Shown: piece after piece, positions 7,205 through 15,423 of the stretch | Layout: each line of letters starts with the position of its first letter | Position numbering within the stretch: position 1 is the first letter of the stretch | Source of the DNA: Streptomyces sp. CBMA156 | Lineage (GTDB): Bacteria > Actinomycetota > Actinomycetes > Streptomycetales > Streptomycetaceae | Assembly: GCF_014596515.1 (NCBI RefSeq) | Contig: NZ_MSJQ01000384.1 | Location: 1 to 37,810 of the forward strand | Reading direction: 5' to 3' | Length of the DNA: 37,810 bases | Translations under genes and position numbers: made by a program | Notes under the pieces: model-generated | Databases searched by the model: none | Seen by the model: only the letters and a program-made list of their open reading frames with translations | Told to the model about the DNA's origin: nothing

Positions 7205-8098
7205 ATGGCGAAAGCGATGCCCGCCTTCCGCTACACCGAGCGCGATCTCGCCCGCTTCCGCGAGACCCAGCAACTCGCCTACCACTGTGCCGAACAGGTC
7301 GCCGCCTGGATCGAACCCGGTGTCACCGAGCGGCAGGCCACCGCCGAGCTGCGCCGCCGCCTGGTCGCCGCCGGGGTGCAGGACTTCTTCCACGTCCCCT
7401 TCGCCTGGTTCGGCGACCGGACGGCGTTCCGGCACTTCCACACCCCGCTCCAGTTCTTCGCCGGCAACCGCCGGCTGGAGGAGGGCATGCCGTACGTGCT
7501 GGACTGCGCGCCCGTGGTGGACGGCTACACCGCCGACATCGGCTACGGCGGCAAGGTCGGCGAGAACCGGGTCTGGGACCGCCTGGCCGCCGACCTGAAG
7601 GTCTACCGCGAGCTGATCCTCGACGAGGTGCGGGCCCGCAAGCCGCTCGCCGAGGTCTACGCGGCGGTGGACGCCCAGCTCGCCGCGCACGGCTACGACA
7701 ACCGCCACCAGGTCTACCCGGGCCGGGTGATCGGCCATCAGGTCACCCGCAACACGGCGCGCGGCCCGGCCGGGGTGAACGTGTTCGGCTTCGGCGTGCG
7801 CACCCTCCAGACCCTCGGTCGCGAACTCATCTCCGAGCGGCTGCACGGCCGTTCGCCGCTCTGGGCGGACGGCCGCTCGTCCCGGCACGCGCCCACCCCC
7901 GGCCTGTGGGCGGTCGAGCCGCACATCGGGTTCCGGGGCGTGGGCATCAAGTTCGAGGAACTGCTGGTGGTCACCGACGACGACGCCTACTGGCTCGACG
8001 ACGACCTGCCGCACGTCCGCCGCTGGACCGCCACCGGCGAGCAGACTGTCGTCGAGCCGACCGCCGCCGAGCCGACCACCCTGGAGGCCACCCGATGA
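7205..8098 (+). CDS. M24 (creatinase/aminopeptidase P-fold) metalloprotein
   Basis: The 297-residue protein has the pita-bread fold of the M24 family. All five usual metal ligands can be placed: D100 (LDCAPV), D111 (TADIGY), H178 (IGHQV), E238 (VEPHIG) and E251/E252 (KFEELL). An M24 member may be an aminopeptidase, a creatinase-like C-N hydrolase or a non-peptidase; the substrate cannot be read here. ATG 7205 follows AAGGAG that overlaps the reductase stop codon, and the gene ends ATGA-overlapped with the next gene, so it is clearly co-translated. M24 proteins beside oxygenase reductases and EphD-like fusions hint at a shared pathway rather than general proteolysis. The last 20 residues are a Thr/Glu/Ala-rich tail. 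Confidence 0.88.
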   Translation: MAKAMPAFRYTERDLARFRETQQLAYHCAEQVAAWIEPGVTERQATAELRRRLVAAGVQDFFHVPFAWFGDRTAFRHFHTPLQFFAGNRRLEEGMPYVLDCAPVVDGYTADIGYGGKVGENRVWDRLAADLKVYRELILDEVRARKPLAEVYAAVDAQLAAHGYDNRHQVYPGRVIGHQVTRNTARGPAGVNVFGFGVRTLQTLGRELISERLHGRSPLWADGRSSRHAPTPGLWAVEPHIGFRGVGIKFEELLVVTDDDAYWLDDDLPHVRRWTATGEQTVVEPTAAEPTTLEATR

Positions 8099-9963
8099 CA
8101 CCCGCACCGACGCCCCCGCCGACGCCCCCGCCGACGCCCCCGCCGACGCCCCCGCCGACGCCCCCGCCGAGGCCCTCGGCAACGCCCTCGACCACGCCGT
8201 CACCCGCGCTTTCGAAGGCACTCCCGAAAGCGGTTCCGACGGCGCCCCCGGTCCGTCGCAGGACCGTCCGCTCCGGCGGCCTCCCGCTCGCCGTCTTCGA
8301 ACAGGGCGACCCGGCCGCCCCCACCGTCCTCCTCGTGCACGGCTACCCCGACACCCACGCCGTCTGGGACGACATCGCCGCCGACCTCGCCCGCGACCAC
8401 CACGTGGTCCGCTACGACGTGCGCGGCGCCGGCGAGTCCGGCGTTCCCGCCGACCGGTCCGGCTACCTCCTGGAGCGGCTCGCCGAGGACCTGTTCGCCG
8501 TCGCCGACGCCGTCAGCCCGGACCGCCCGGTGCACCTGCTCGCCCACGACTGGGGCTCGATCCAGTCCTGGGAGGCCGTCACCGCACCCGACGCCGAGCA
8601 CCGGATCGCCTCGTACACCACTCTGTCCGGCCCCAGCCTGGACCACATGGGCCACTGGCTGCGCCACCGGCTGCGCCGCCCCACCCCGCGCCACCTGGGG
8701 CAGCTGCTGCACCAGGGCCTGCACTCCTGGTACATCACCGCCTTCCACCTGCCCTACCTCGCCCCCGGCATCTGGCGCCTCGGCCTCGCCCGGGCCTGGC
8801 CGCGGGTGCTGCGCGACCTGGAGCACGTCACCCCGCGCGCCGACCACCCGCAGCCCACCCTGCGCCGCGACGCGGTCCGCGGCATCGAGCTGTACCGGGC
8901 CAACTTCCGTCCCACCCTGGGCAGTCCGCGCGAGCGGCCGACCGAGGTGCCGGTCCAGCTGATCACCCTCACCCGGGACCGGTACGTCGGCACCTACCTC
9001 TCCGAGGGGCTGGAGCGCTGGGTGCCCAAGCTGACCCGCAGGACGCTGCACGCCGGCCACTGGTCGGCGCTGCTGGAGAAGGGAACCACCGTGGCCGGTC
9101 TGGTCCGCGAGTTCACCGCCCGCGTCGACGAGGGGCGGGCACGCCCGGCCGAGGACGACGGCCGGCTGGTCGTGGTCACCGGGGGCGGCAGCGGCATCGG
9201 CCGGGCCACCGCGCTCGCCTTCGCCGAGGACGGCGCCCGGGTGGTGGTCTGCGACCTCGACCTCGCGGCCGCCGAACGCACCGCCGAACTGGCCTCGCTG
9301 ATCGGCCCGAAGGCCCACGCCTACCGGGTGGACGTCTCGGACGGGGCCGCCGTGGACGCCTTCGCGCAGACCGTCGCCGCCGAGCACGGGGTGCCCGACG
9401 TGATGGTCAACAACGCGGGCATCGGCCACTCCGGGACCTTCCTCCAGACCACCGAGAAGGAGTGGCAGCGGGTCCTGGACGTCAACCTCTGGGGCGTGAT
9501 CCACGGCTGCCGCGCCTTCGGCACCCTGATGGCCGACCGCGGCCAGGGCGGCCACATCGTCAACGTCTCCTCCGCCGCGGCCTACCTGCCCTCCAAGGCG
9601 CTCACCGCCTACGCCACCAGCAAGGCCGCGGTGTTCATGCTCTCCGACTGCCTGCGCGCCGAGTTCACCGGCCACGGCATCGGCGTCTCCACCATCTGCC
9701 CCGGCATCGTCAACACCAACATCACCCGCACCTCCACCTTCTCCGCGACCAGCGCCACCGAGCAGGCCGCCAAGCAGGCCCGCGCCGCCAGGCTCTACGC
9801 CCGCCGCGGCTTCCCGCCGGAGAAGGTCGCCGCCGCCATCCTCACCGCCGTCCGCACCGGCAGGTCCGTCGTCCCCGTCACCCCCGAGGCCAAGGCCGCC
9901 CGTTTCCTCTCCCGTCTCAGCCCCGGGCTCCTCCGCCTCGCCGCCCGCCTCAACATCACCTGA
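8095..9963 (+). CDS. EphD-like alpha/beta hydrolase-SDR fusion
   Basis: This 622-residue fusion has three parts. Residues 1-50 are a proline-threonine linker made by a 12-bp tandem repeat. Residues 55-345 are an alpha/beta hydrolase with HGYPDTHAVW (82-91), the nucleophile Asp152 in AHDWGS and a distal His322 in AGHW, which is the epoxide-hydrolase pattern. Residues 355-622 are a short-chain dehydrogenase with TGGGSGIG (362-369), NNAG (439-442), a serine near 492 and YATSK (Y506/K510). The same fusion exists as EphD (Rv2214c) of Mycobacterium tuberculosis, an epoxide hydrolase linked to mycolate modification. One protein could thus hydrolyse an epoxide and oxidise the product. The start overlaps the M24 stop (ATGA). 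Substrate is unknown. Confidence 0.92.
   Translation: MTPAPTPPPTPPPTPPPTPPPTPPPRPSATPSTTPSPALSKALPKAVPTAPPVRRRTVRSGGLPLAVFEQGDPAAPTVLLVHGYPDTHAVWDDIAADLARDHHVVRYDVRGAGESGVPADRSGYLLERLAEDLFAVADAVSPDRPVHLLAHDWGSIQSWEAVTAPDAEHRIASYTTLSGPSLDHMGHWLRHRLRRPTPRHLGQLLHQGLHSWYITAFHLPYLAPGIWRLGLARAWPRVLRDLEHVTPRADHPQPTLRRDAVRGIELYRANFRPTLGSPRERPTEVPVQLITLTRDRYVGTYLSEGLERWVPKLTRRTLHAGHWSALLEKGTTVAGLVREFTARVDEGRARPAEDDGRLVVVTGGGSGIGRATALAFAEDGARVVVCDLDLAAAERTAELASLIGPKAHAYRVDVSDGAAVDAFAQTVAAEHGVPDVMVNNAGIGHSGTFLQTTEKEWQRVLDVNLWGVIHGCRAFGTLMADRGQGGHIVNVSSAAAYLPSKALTAYATSKAAVFMLSDCLRAEFTGHGIGVSTICPGIVNTNITRTSTFSATSATEQAAKQARAARLYARRGFPPEKVAAAILTAVRTGRSVVPVTPEAKAARFLSRLSPGLLRLAARLNIT
8107..8166 (+). repeat. 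Five perfect 12-bp tandem repeats in the EphD-like gene
   Basis: CCGACGCCCCCG is repeated five times without a mismatch and encodes a run of Thr-Pro-Pro-Pro. Being a multiple of three, copy-number change would alter linker length without shifting the frame. Confidence 0.9.
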
Positions 9964-10090
9964 CCGGGTGACCATCGACCGGTTCGCAGGAGTGCCCGGG
10001 GCCGACTGACCCGGGGCGGGCCGCCGCCCGTCCGGTTGCCGGGCGGCCGCCCGGTGAGGGCGCTCCGGGGCTGTGAGAGCATCGAGGCCC

Positions 10091-10711
10091 ATGGAGATGA
10101 CAACGGCCCTGTGGTCCTTCGCCCTCGTCGTGGGGCTGCTCACGCTCACCCCCGGACTCGACACCGCGCTGGTCCTGCGGACGTCGGCGCTGGGGCACCG
10201 GCGGCAGGCGTGGGGGGTCGTGCTGGGAATCCAGACCGGGACGCTGCTCTGGGGGACGCTGACCTCGGCCGGGGTGACGGCACTGCTGACCGCCTCGCAG
10301 ACGGCGTACGAGATCCTGCGCTGGGCGGGCGCGGCCTACCTGGTGTGGATGGGCATCGGGATGCTCCGCGACCGGGGTGGCAAGGCGGCGGTCGAGGAGG
10401 AGCCGGAGGACGGCGGCTTCGCGCACGGCTGGCGGCGGGGCACGCTCACCAACCTGCTGAACCCCAAGGTCGGGGTCTTCTACGTGGCCGTGCTGCCGCA
10501 GTTCATCCCGGCCTCCGCCCCGCACTTCGCCGCCGGTGTGGCGCTGACCTGCGTCCACGTCGTGGAGGGCCTGCTCTGGTCGACGGTCCTGGTGGGCTTC
10601 GCCCAGGTGCTGCGCGGCTGGCTGCGCCGGCCGGCCGCCCGGCGGCTGATGGACCGGGTGACCGGCGCGGTCGTGGTGGGCTTCGGCGTGAAGCTGGCAC
10701 TGGGCGACTGA
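10091..10711 (+). CDS. LysE-family translocator
   Basis: The 206-residue inner-membrane protein has about six hydrophobic segments. It opens with WSFALVVGLLTLTPGLDTALVL, where the TPG-x-D motif near the end of the first helix is diagnostic of the LysE/RhtB exporter family. The LLNPKVGVFYVAVLPQFI segment in the middle is equally typical. Members export amino acids or other small solutes by exchange or proton motive force; the solute here cannot be told. ATG 10091 is preferred over the in-frame ATG at 10073 because the membrane segment then starts at the usual distance and a GAGG lies 4-7 nt upstream. The gene converges on the small gene at 10770-11063. Confidence 0.92.
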   Translation: MEMTTALWSFALVVGLLTLTPGLDTALVLRTSALGHRRQAWGVVLGIQTGTLLWGTLTSAGVTALLTASQTAYEILRWAGAAYLVWMGIGMLRDRGGKAAVEEEPEDGGFAHGWRRGTLTNLLNPKVGVFYVAVLPQFIPASAPHFAAGVALTCVHVVEGLLWSTVLVGFAQVLRGWLRRPAARRLMDRVTGAVVVGFGVKLALGD

Positions 10712-10773
10712 GGCCGGCGGGCCTGAACGGCCGGGAGGCGCGATCCGGCAGGGGCTTCCGGCCGGTGCCTCAG
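10708..10773. terminator. Possible bidirectional terminator between convergent genes
   Basis: CTGAGGC (10708-10714) pairs with GCCTCAG (10767-10773), with further interrupted GGCC/CCGG pairing inside. It spans both stop codons of the convergent lysE-like and small-protein genes. The loop is long and no U tract exists, so this is tentative. Confidence 0.35.
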
Positions 10774-11063
10774 TGGTCGAGCCGCTTCAGCCCCTCCACC
10801 AGTTCGTCGGCGTTCATGCAGAGGTGGATGTCGACGGTGGCGTTGAGCTGTAGCCAGAACGGCTCCGCGAGGGACGGTATCGAGGCCTCGTCCGCCACGT
10901 CGACGACGAAGATCATGCCTCGGTGCCCGTTGCGGCTGAGGAAGTAGGCCGCCTCCGGCTTGAGTTGGGCGAGGGTCTGCTGGATCCCCTCGCCGATCGT
11001 TCCATCGGTGATGAGCTTGTTCGAGGTCGCGGTGTCGAGTTCGACCTCCAGCAGGGCACGCAT
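10770..11063 (-). CDS. Small conserved protein of unknown function
   Basis: The 97-residue product begins MRALLEVELDTATSNK and contains LKPEAAYFLSRNGHRGMIFVVDV followed by PSLAEPFWLQLNATVDI. The alternation of strand-like and helix-like segments suggests a small ferredoxin-like alpha/beta fold, as in dimeric alpha-beta barrel (DUF3303-like) proteins. No catalytic residue stands out. I set the start at 11063 because AAGGAG lies 8 nt upstream on the minus strand; a longer frame to 11207 has no ribosome site and no family character. It follows xdhC in the same direction after about 100 bp and may be cotranscribed. No function is proposed. Confidence 0.8.
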   Translation of the reverse strand: MRALLEVELDTATSNKLITDGTIGEGIQQTLAQLKPEAAYFLSRNGHRGMIFVVDVADEASIPSLAEPFWLQLNATVDIHLCMNADELVEGLKRLDH

Positions 11064-11163
11064 GATCCCTGCTCCTTCCCCGGGCTCGGGGCGAGTCCGC
11101 AACTCCAGCCTCCCCCGGTCCCGGTGGCCACGCAACGTGAGCGGCGCGGGAGCCCGATCCCGC

Positions 11164-12360
11164 TCAGGCCGCGTGGGGACGGGGAGTTGGGCCGCCCGCC
11201 GCGTCACTCTCCGTCTCCGTTCGCGACACGTCGTGGTGGATCGGCCCGTCCGAGGCGCTCAGCGGCAGGCAGCCGCCGCCGCGCCGGTGGGCGATGATCT
11301 CGGCCGCGACCGAGACCGCCGTCTCCTCCGGGGTGCGCGAGCCGAGGTCCAGGCCGATCGGGGAGCGCAGCCGGGCCAGTTCGGCCTCGGTGAGCCCCGC
11401 TTCGCGGAGCCGCGCCTCGCGCTCCCGGTGGGTGCGGCGCGAGCCCATCGCGCCGACGTAGCCGACCGGCAGCCGCAGGGCGCGCTCCAGCAGCGGGATG
11501 TCGAACTTGGCGTCGTGGGTGAGCACGCACAGCACGGTGCGGCCGTCGATCCGGTCGAGCTGGGAGTCCAGGTAGCGGTGCGGCCAGTCGACCACCACCT
11601 CGTCGGCCTCGGGGAAGCGGCGGGCGGTGGCGAAGACCGGCCGGGCGTCGCAGACGGTCACGCGGTAGCCCAGGAACCTGCCGATCCGCACCACCGCGGC
11701 CGCGAAGTCGATCGCCCCGAACACCAGCATCCGCGGCGCGGGCACGTACGACTCGACGAAGCAGGTGACGGTGCCCCGCCCGTGCTCGTCGCAGGGGCGT
11801 CCGTCCAGGCCGAGCACGAGCCGGCCGGTGCGTCCGGCCTCCAGCATCGCCCGGGCCTGCGCGACGACGGCCCGCTCCAGTCCGCCGACCGTGGACGGCG
11901 CGGGGGAGAGCGTGCCGGCGACGCCGTCGGCGGTGACCGCCAGCGCGGCCCCGACCAGCGCGCCGGGCCCGGCGATCACCCGGGTGAGCGCCACCGGCGT
12001 GCCGTCCGCGATGTGCGCGATCCCGGCGTCCAGTCCGGCGTCGGCGCCCGGCACCACCGGCTGGACGAACACGTCCAGGGCTCCGCCGCAGGTCAGGCCG
12101 ACCGCGAAGGCGTCCTCGTCGCTGTACCCGAAGCGCTCCAGCGCCGGCTCGCCGCTCGCGATCGCGGCCTGACACAGCTCGTACACCGCGCCCTCGACGC
12201 ACCCGCCGGAGACACTGCCGACCGCCTCGCCGTCCGCGTCCACGGCCAGCGCCGCCCCGGGGTCGCGCGGAGCACTGCCGGAGACGCCGACCACGGTGGC
12301 CACGGCGAAGGAGCGCCCGGACGCGTGCCAGGCCCGCAGCTGCTCGGCGATGTCCTGCAT
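11164..12360 (-). CDS. xdhC: XdhC-family xanthine dehydrogenase maturation factor
   Basis: This 398-residue protein has both XdhC parts. The N-terminal XdhC/CoxI domain (about 10-80) includes VVGVSGSAPRDPGAALAV and GSVSGGCVEGAVYE, with a later LTCGGALDVFVQP. The C-terminal Rossmann-like domain (about 190-370) includes LVFGAIDFAAAVVRIGRFLGY and GYVGAMGSRRTH. XdhC proteins bind molybdenum cofactor, help sulfurate it, and insert it into xanthine dehydrogenase. The gene lies downstream of the three dehydrogenase genes on the same strand, but a 211-bp gap with a hairpin and a pyrimidine-rich repeat separates them. Its level may therefore be set below that of the enzyme. AAGGAG precedes the ATG. 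Confidence 0.94.
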   Translation of the reverse strand: MQDIAEQLRAWHASGRSFAVATVVGVSGSAPRDPGAALAVDADGEAVGSVSGGCVEGAVYELCQAAIASGEPALERFGYSDEDAFAVGLTCGGALDVFVQPVVPGADAGLDAGIAHIADGTPVALTRVIAGPGALVGAALAVTADGVAGTLSPAPSTVGGLERAVVAQARAMLEAGRTGRLVLGLDGRPCDEHGRGTVTCFVESYVPAPRMLVFGAIDFAAAVVRIGRFLGYRVTVCDARPVFATARRFPEADEVVVDWPHRYLDSQLDRIDGRTVLCVLTHDAKFDIPLLERALRLPVGYVGAMGSRRTHREREARLREAGLTEAELARLRSPIGLDLGSRTPEETAVSVAAEIIAHRRGGGCLPLSASDGPIHHDVSRTETESDAAGGPTPRPHAA

Positions 12361-12398
12361 GGGGAGGCTCCTTACACGGTTTCGACAGTAGCGGGAGG

Positions 12399-12433
12399 CG
12401 CCGCCGTACGGGAAACGATCCCGTACGGCGGCG
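12399..12433 (-). terminator. Perfect 15-bp hairpin between pucD and xdhC
   Basis: Arms 12399-12413 (CGCCGCCGTACGGGA) and 12419-12433 are exact reverse complements around a 5-nt loop. There is no U tract on either side. Because xdhC lies 39 bp downstream in the direction of transcription, this may be a partial terminator, an attenuator or an mRNA end-protecting structure. Confidence 0.6.
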
Positions 12434-12492
12434 GTGGCGCCCGAATCCGCGGTGGGCCCCCGGCGTGGACAGGACGGGACAAGGCAGGAGCA

Positions 12493-12524
12493 GAGCAGAG
12501 CAGGACAGGAGCAGAGCAGGACAG
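12493..12524. repeat. Two perfect 16-bp tandem repeats in a purine/pyrimidine-biased tract
   Basis: GAGCAGAGCAGGACAG occurs twice in tandem, flanked by degenerate CAGGA/CAGAG units from about 12480 to 12545. The plus strand has almost no T over about 70 bp, so the minus-strand transcript of the xdh operon would be pyrimidine-rich here. Confidence 0.85.
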
Positions 12525-12571
12525 GAGAGGACGGGGCAGGGCAGGGCCCCGGGAAGTGCCGACCGGCGGAC

Positions 12572-14938
12572 TCAGCCCGGACGTTCGGTGGTCAGGTGCT
12601 CCGGCCGGACCGGGATCCGGTTGAGCGCCAGCCCGGTGGCGTTGCGGATGGCCGCCACGATGGACGGCGTCGCCGAGACGGTCGGCGCCTCGCCGACCCC
12701 GCGCAGCCCGTACGGCGCGTTGGGGTCGGGCAGTTCGAGCAGTTCCACCGGGATCGGCGGGGTGTCCAGGATGGTGGGGATCAGGTAGTCGGTGAAGGAG
12801 GCGTTGCGCACCCTGCCGTCCCGCACGATGATCTCCTCCATCACCGCGAGGCCCAGCGCCTGGGTGCAGCCGCCCTGGATCTGGCCGACCACGGAGAGCG
12901 GGTTGAGCGCCTTGCCGACGTCCTGGACGGCGGTCAGCTCGACCACCTTGACCAGGCCCAGCTCCACGTCCACGTCCACCACCGCGCGGTTGGCACAGAA
13001 GGTGTACTGGACGTGGCCGAAGCCCTGGCCGGTCTCCTTGTCGAAGGGCTGGGTGGGCCGGTGGCGGTACTCGCGGGTGAGGTCGATGGTCTCGTCGCCG
13101 AGCAGGTCCGCCATGGGGAGCAGCACACCGGCGTGCTCCGAGACCACCTTCCCGCCGGCCAGCGCCAGGTCGTCGTGGGCCCAGCCATAGCGCCGGCGGC
13201 CGCGGTCGAACAGTTCCCGGCGCACCGCCTCGGCGGCGACCTTGACCGCGCCGCCGGTCATGTACGTCTGGCGCGAGGCCGAGGTCGAACCGGCCGACCC
13301 CACCTCGGTGTTCGCCGGCTGGATGGTGACCTGCTCGACGCCCAGCTCGGTGCGGGCGATCTGGGCGTGCACCGTGACGCCGCCCTGGCCGACCTCGGCC
13401 ATCGCGGTGTGCACCGTGGCGACCGGCTCGCCGCCGATCACCTCCAGCCGCACCCGGGCGGTGGAGTAGTCGTCGAAGCCCTCGGAGAAGCCGACGTTCT
13501 TGATGCCGACCGAGTAGCCGACGCCGCGGACGATCCCCTCGCCGTGCGAGGTGTTGGACAGCGCGCCGGGCAGCCGGCGCAGGTCCGGGTGCTCGGTGTC
13601 CAGCGGCAGCGGCAGCGGCATCTCCTTGGCCCGCCGCAGCAGTTCGGCCACCGGCGCGGGCGCGTCGATCTCCTGTCCGGTGGGCATCCGGTCGCCCTGC
13701 CGGACGGCGTTGAGCTGCCGCAACTCCACCGGGTCCATGCCCAGTTCGGCGGCCAGCCGGTCCATCTGGGACTCGTAGCCGAACGCCGCCTGCACCGCGC
13801 CGAAGCCGCGCATCGCCCCGCAGGACGGGTTGTTGCTGTACAGCGCGAGGGCGTGCATCCGCACGTTCGGGATCACGTACGGGCCGTGCCCGAGCGAGGC
13901 CGCGTTGCCGACCACGGCGGGGGAGGAGGAGGCGTACGCGCCGCCGTCCAGCACGATCCGGCAGTCGGCGAAGACCAGCCTGCCGTCCCGGGTGGCGCCG
14001 TGCTCGTAGTGCATCCGCGCCGGGTGGCGGTGGACGTGGCCGAAGAAGGACTCGTCCCTGGAGTAGACGATCTTGACCGGTTTGCCGGTGCGCTGGGCCA
14101 GCAGGCAGGCGTGGATCTGCATCGACAGGTCCTCGCGGCCGCCGAAAGCGCCGCCGACGCCGGCCAGGGTGAGCCTGATCTTCTCCTCCGGCAGGCCGAG
14201 CACCGGCGCCATCTGCTTCCGGTCGACGTGCAGCCACTGGGTGGCGACGTAGAGGTCGATGCCGCCGTCCTCGGCGGGCACCGCGAGGCCGGACTCCGGG
14301 CCGAGGAAGGCCTGGTCCTGCATGCCGACCTCGTAGTCGCCGCTGACGACCACGTCCGCCAGCGCCCGCACCTCGTCGGTCACGCCGAGGCCGGAGACCA
14401 GCCGCTGCTCGTGGCAGATGTTGCCGTGCGCGTGGGACTTGTACTCGTGCGGCTCGTGCAGGTACCCGTACGTCTCCGGGTCCAGGCACTGCTCCTCGGT
14501 GACGATCGGGGTGAGCACCTCGTACTCGACCGCGATCCTCCGCGCCGCGCGGCGGGCCGTCTCCGGGTGGTCGGCGGCGACCAGCGCGACCGCCTCGCCG
14601 TGGTACCGGATCCGGTCGACGGCCAGGGCCGGCTGGTCCTGGATCTCCAGGCCGTAGTACTTCGATCCCGGGATGTCCTCGTGCGTCAGCACCGCGTACA
14701 CGCCGGGCACCGTGAGCGCCTCGGAGACGTCCACCGAGAGGATGTTCGCCCGGGGGTGCGGCGAGCGCAGCGCCGTGCCCCAGAGCATGTCCTCGTGCCA
14801 CAGGTCGGAGGAGTAGGCGAACTCGCCCCTGACCTTCAGGTGGCCGTCCGGGCGCAGCGACGAGCCGCCGACGCCGTCCTTGGACGCCTGGTTGATGTCC
14901 TGGAGGTTCTTCTGCCCCTGGATCGTCCGTGCGTTCAC
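12572..14938 (-). CDS. pucD: Xanthine dehydrogenase, molybdopterin-binding subunit
   Basis: This 788-residue subunit holds the molybdenum cofactor and the purine-binding pocket, where hypoxanthine or xanthine is hydroxylated. Visible family motifs are GEFAYSSDLWHEDMLWG near the N-terminus, GVGGAFGGRE (molybdopterin contact), NPSCGAMRGFGAVQ with the active-site arginine, the MAEVGQG segment, and GLRGVGEAP near the C-terminus with the catalytic glutamate. Only the molybdenum domains are present; the iron-sulfur and FAD parts are separate genes, the usual split actinobacterial layout. I set the start at GTG 14938, which overlaps the stop of the 2Fe-2S gene (GTGA). A frame extending to 15373 is just the antisense-free overlap with that gene. 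Named after B. subtilis pucD. Confidence 0.95.
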   Translation of the reverse strand: MNARTIQGQKNLQDINQASKDGVGGSSLRPDGHLKVRGEFAYSSDLWHEDMLWGTALRSPHPRANILSVDVSEALTVPGVYAVLTHEDIPGSKYYGLEIQDQPALAVDRIRYHGEAVALVAADHPETARRAARRIAVEYEVLTPIVTEEQCLDPETYGYLHEPHEYKSHAHGNICHEQRLVSGLGVTDEVRALADVVVSGDYEVGMQDQAFLGPESGLAVPAEDGGIDLYVATQWLHVDRKQMAPVLGLPEEKIRLTLAGVGGAFGGREDLSMQIHACLLAQRTGKPVKIVYSRDESFFGHVHRHPARMHYEHGATRDGRLVFADCRIVLDGGAYASSSPAVVGNAASLGHGPYVIPNVRMHALALYSNNPSCGAMRGFGAVQAAFGYESQMDRLAAELGMDPVELRQLNAVRQGDRMPTGQEIDAPAPVAELLRRAKEMPLPLPLDTEHPDLRRLPGALSNTSHGEGIVRGVGYSVGIKNVGFSEGFDDYSTARVRLEVIGGEPVATVHTAMAEVGQGGVTVHAQIARTELGVEQVTIQPANTEVGSAGSTSASRQTYMTGGAVKVAAEAVRRELFDRGRRRYGWAHDDLALAGGKVVSEHAGVLLPMADLLGDETIDLTREYRHRPTQPFDKETGQGFGHVQYTFCANRAVVDVDVELGLVKVVELTAVQDVGKALNPLSVVGQIQGGCTQALGLAVMEEIIVRDGRVRNASFTDYLIPTILDTPPIPVELLELPDPNAPYGLRGVGEAPTVSATPSIVAAIRNATGLALNRIPVRPEHLTTERPG

Positions 14939-15423
14939 CGCGCACCGGCCTTCCCCGCGCCCGTGCGGGCCGAGGCCAGCCGCACCGCGTCCATGATCTT
15001 CTCGTAGCCGGTGCAGCGGCACAGGTTGCCGGACAGCGCCTCGCGGATGTCGTCGTCGCTCGGCCGCGGGTCCTCCTCCAGCAGCGCGTCGGTCTGCACC
15101 AGCAGCCCGGGCGTGCAGAAGCCGCACTGGACGGCGCCCGCGTCGACGAACGCCTGCTGGACCAGGCCGAGTTCGCCGTCCGGCCCGCTCAGGCCCTCGA
15201 CCGTGCGGACCTCGCGGCCCTGCACCTGTCCGGCCGCGACCAGGCAGGCGCAGACCGGGACGCCGTCCAGGTAGACCGTGCAGGAGCCGCACTCGCCCTG
15301 CTCGCAGGCGTTCTTCGAGCCCGGCAGGCCGACCCGCTCGCGCAGCACGTACAGCAGGCTCTCGCCCTCCCACACGTCGTCGGCCTCGACCGGCTTGCCG
15401 TTGGCGGTGAACGTGACCCTCAT
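14935..15423 (-). CDS. pucE: Xanthine dehydrogenase, 2Fe-2S subunit
   Basis: The 162-residue subunit carries two 2Fe-2S clusters that pass electrons from molybdenum to FAD. The N-terminal ferredoxin-type cluster uses C40, C45, C48 and C60 (CEQGECGSC then CAC). The C-terminal helical cluster uses C100 and C103 (CGFCTPG) and C135 and C137 (CRCTGY). All eight cysteines are present and the length fits CoxS/XdhC-type small subunits. The ATG at 15423 overlaps the FAD-gene stop (ATGA), and the end overlaps the molybdenum-subunit start (GTGA), so the three subunits are translationally coupled. Confidence 0.96.
   Translation of the reverse strand: MRVTFTANGKPVEADDVWEGESLLYVLRERVGLPGSKNACEQGECGSCTVYLDGVPVCACLVAAGQVQGREVRTVEGLSGPDGELGLVQQAFVDAGAVQCGFCTPGLLVQTDALLEEDPRPSDDDIREALSGNLCRCTGYEKIMDAVRLASARTGAGKAGAR

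Noticed and set aside
10039..10054. Perfect 16-bp GC palindrome CCGGGCGGCCGCCCGG
   Set aside because: Short all-GC palindromes are expected by chance at this base composition. It has no clear position relative to a promoter or gene end.
12434..15007. Plus-strand open frame of 857 codons opposite the xanthine dehydrogenase large subunit
   Set aside because: The minus-strand frame carries every expected xanthine dehydrogenase motif; this one shows only Val/Leu/Asp/Arg-rich low-information sequence.
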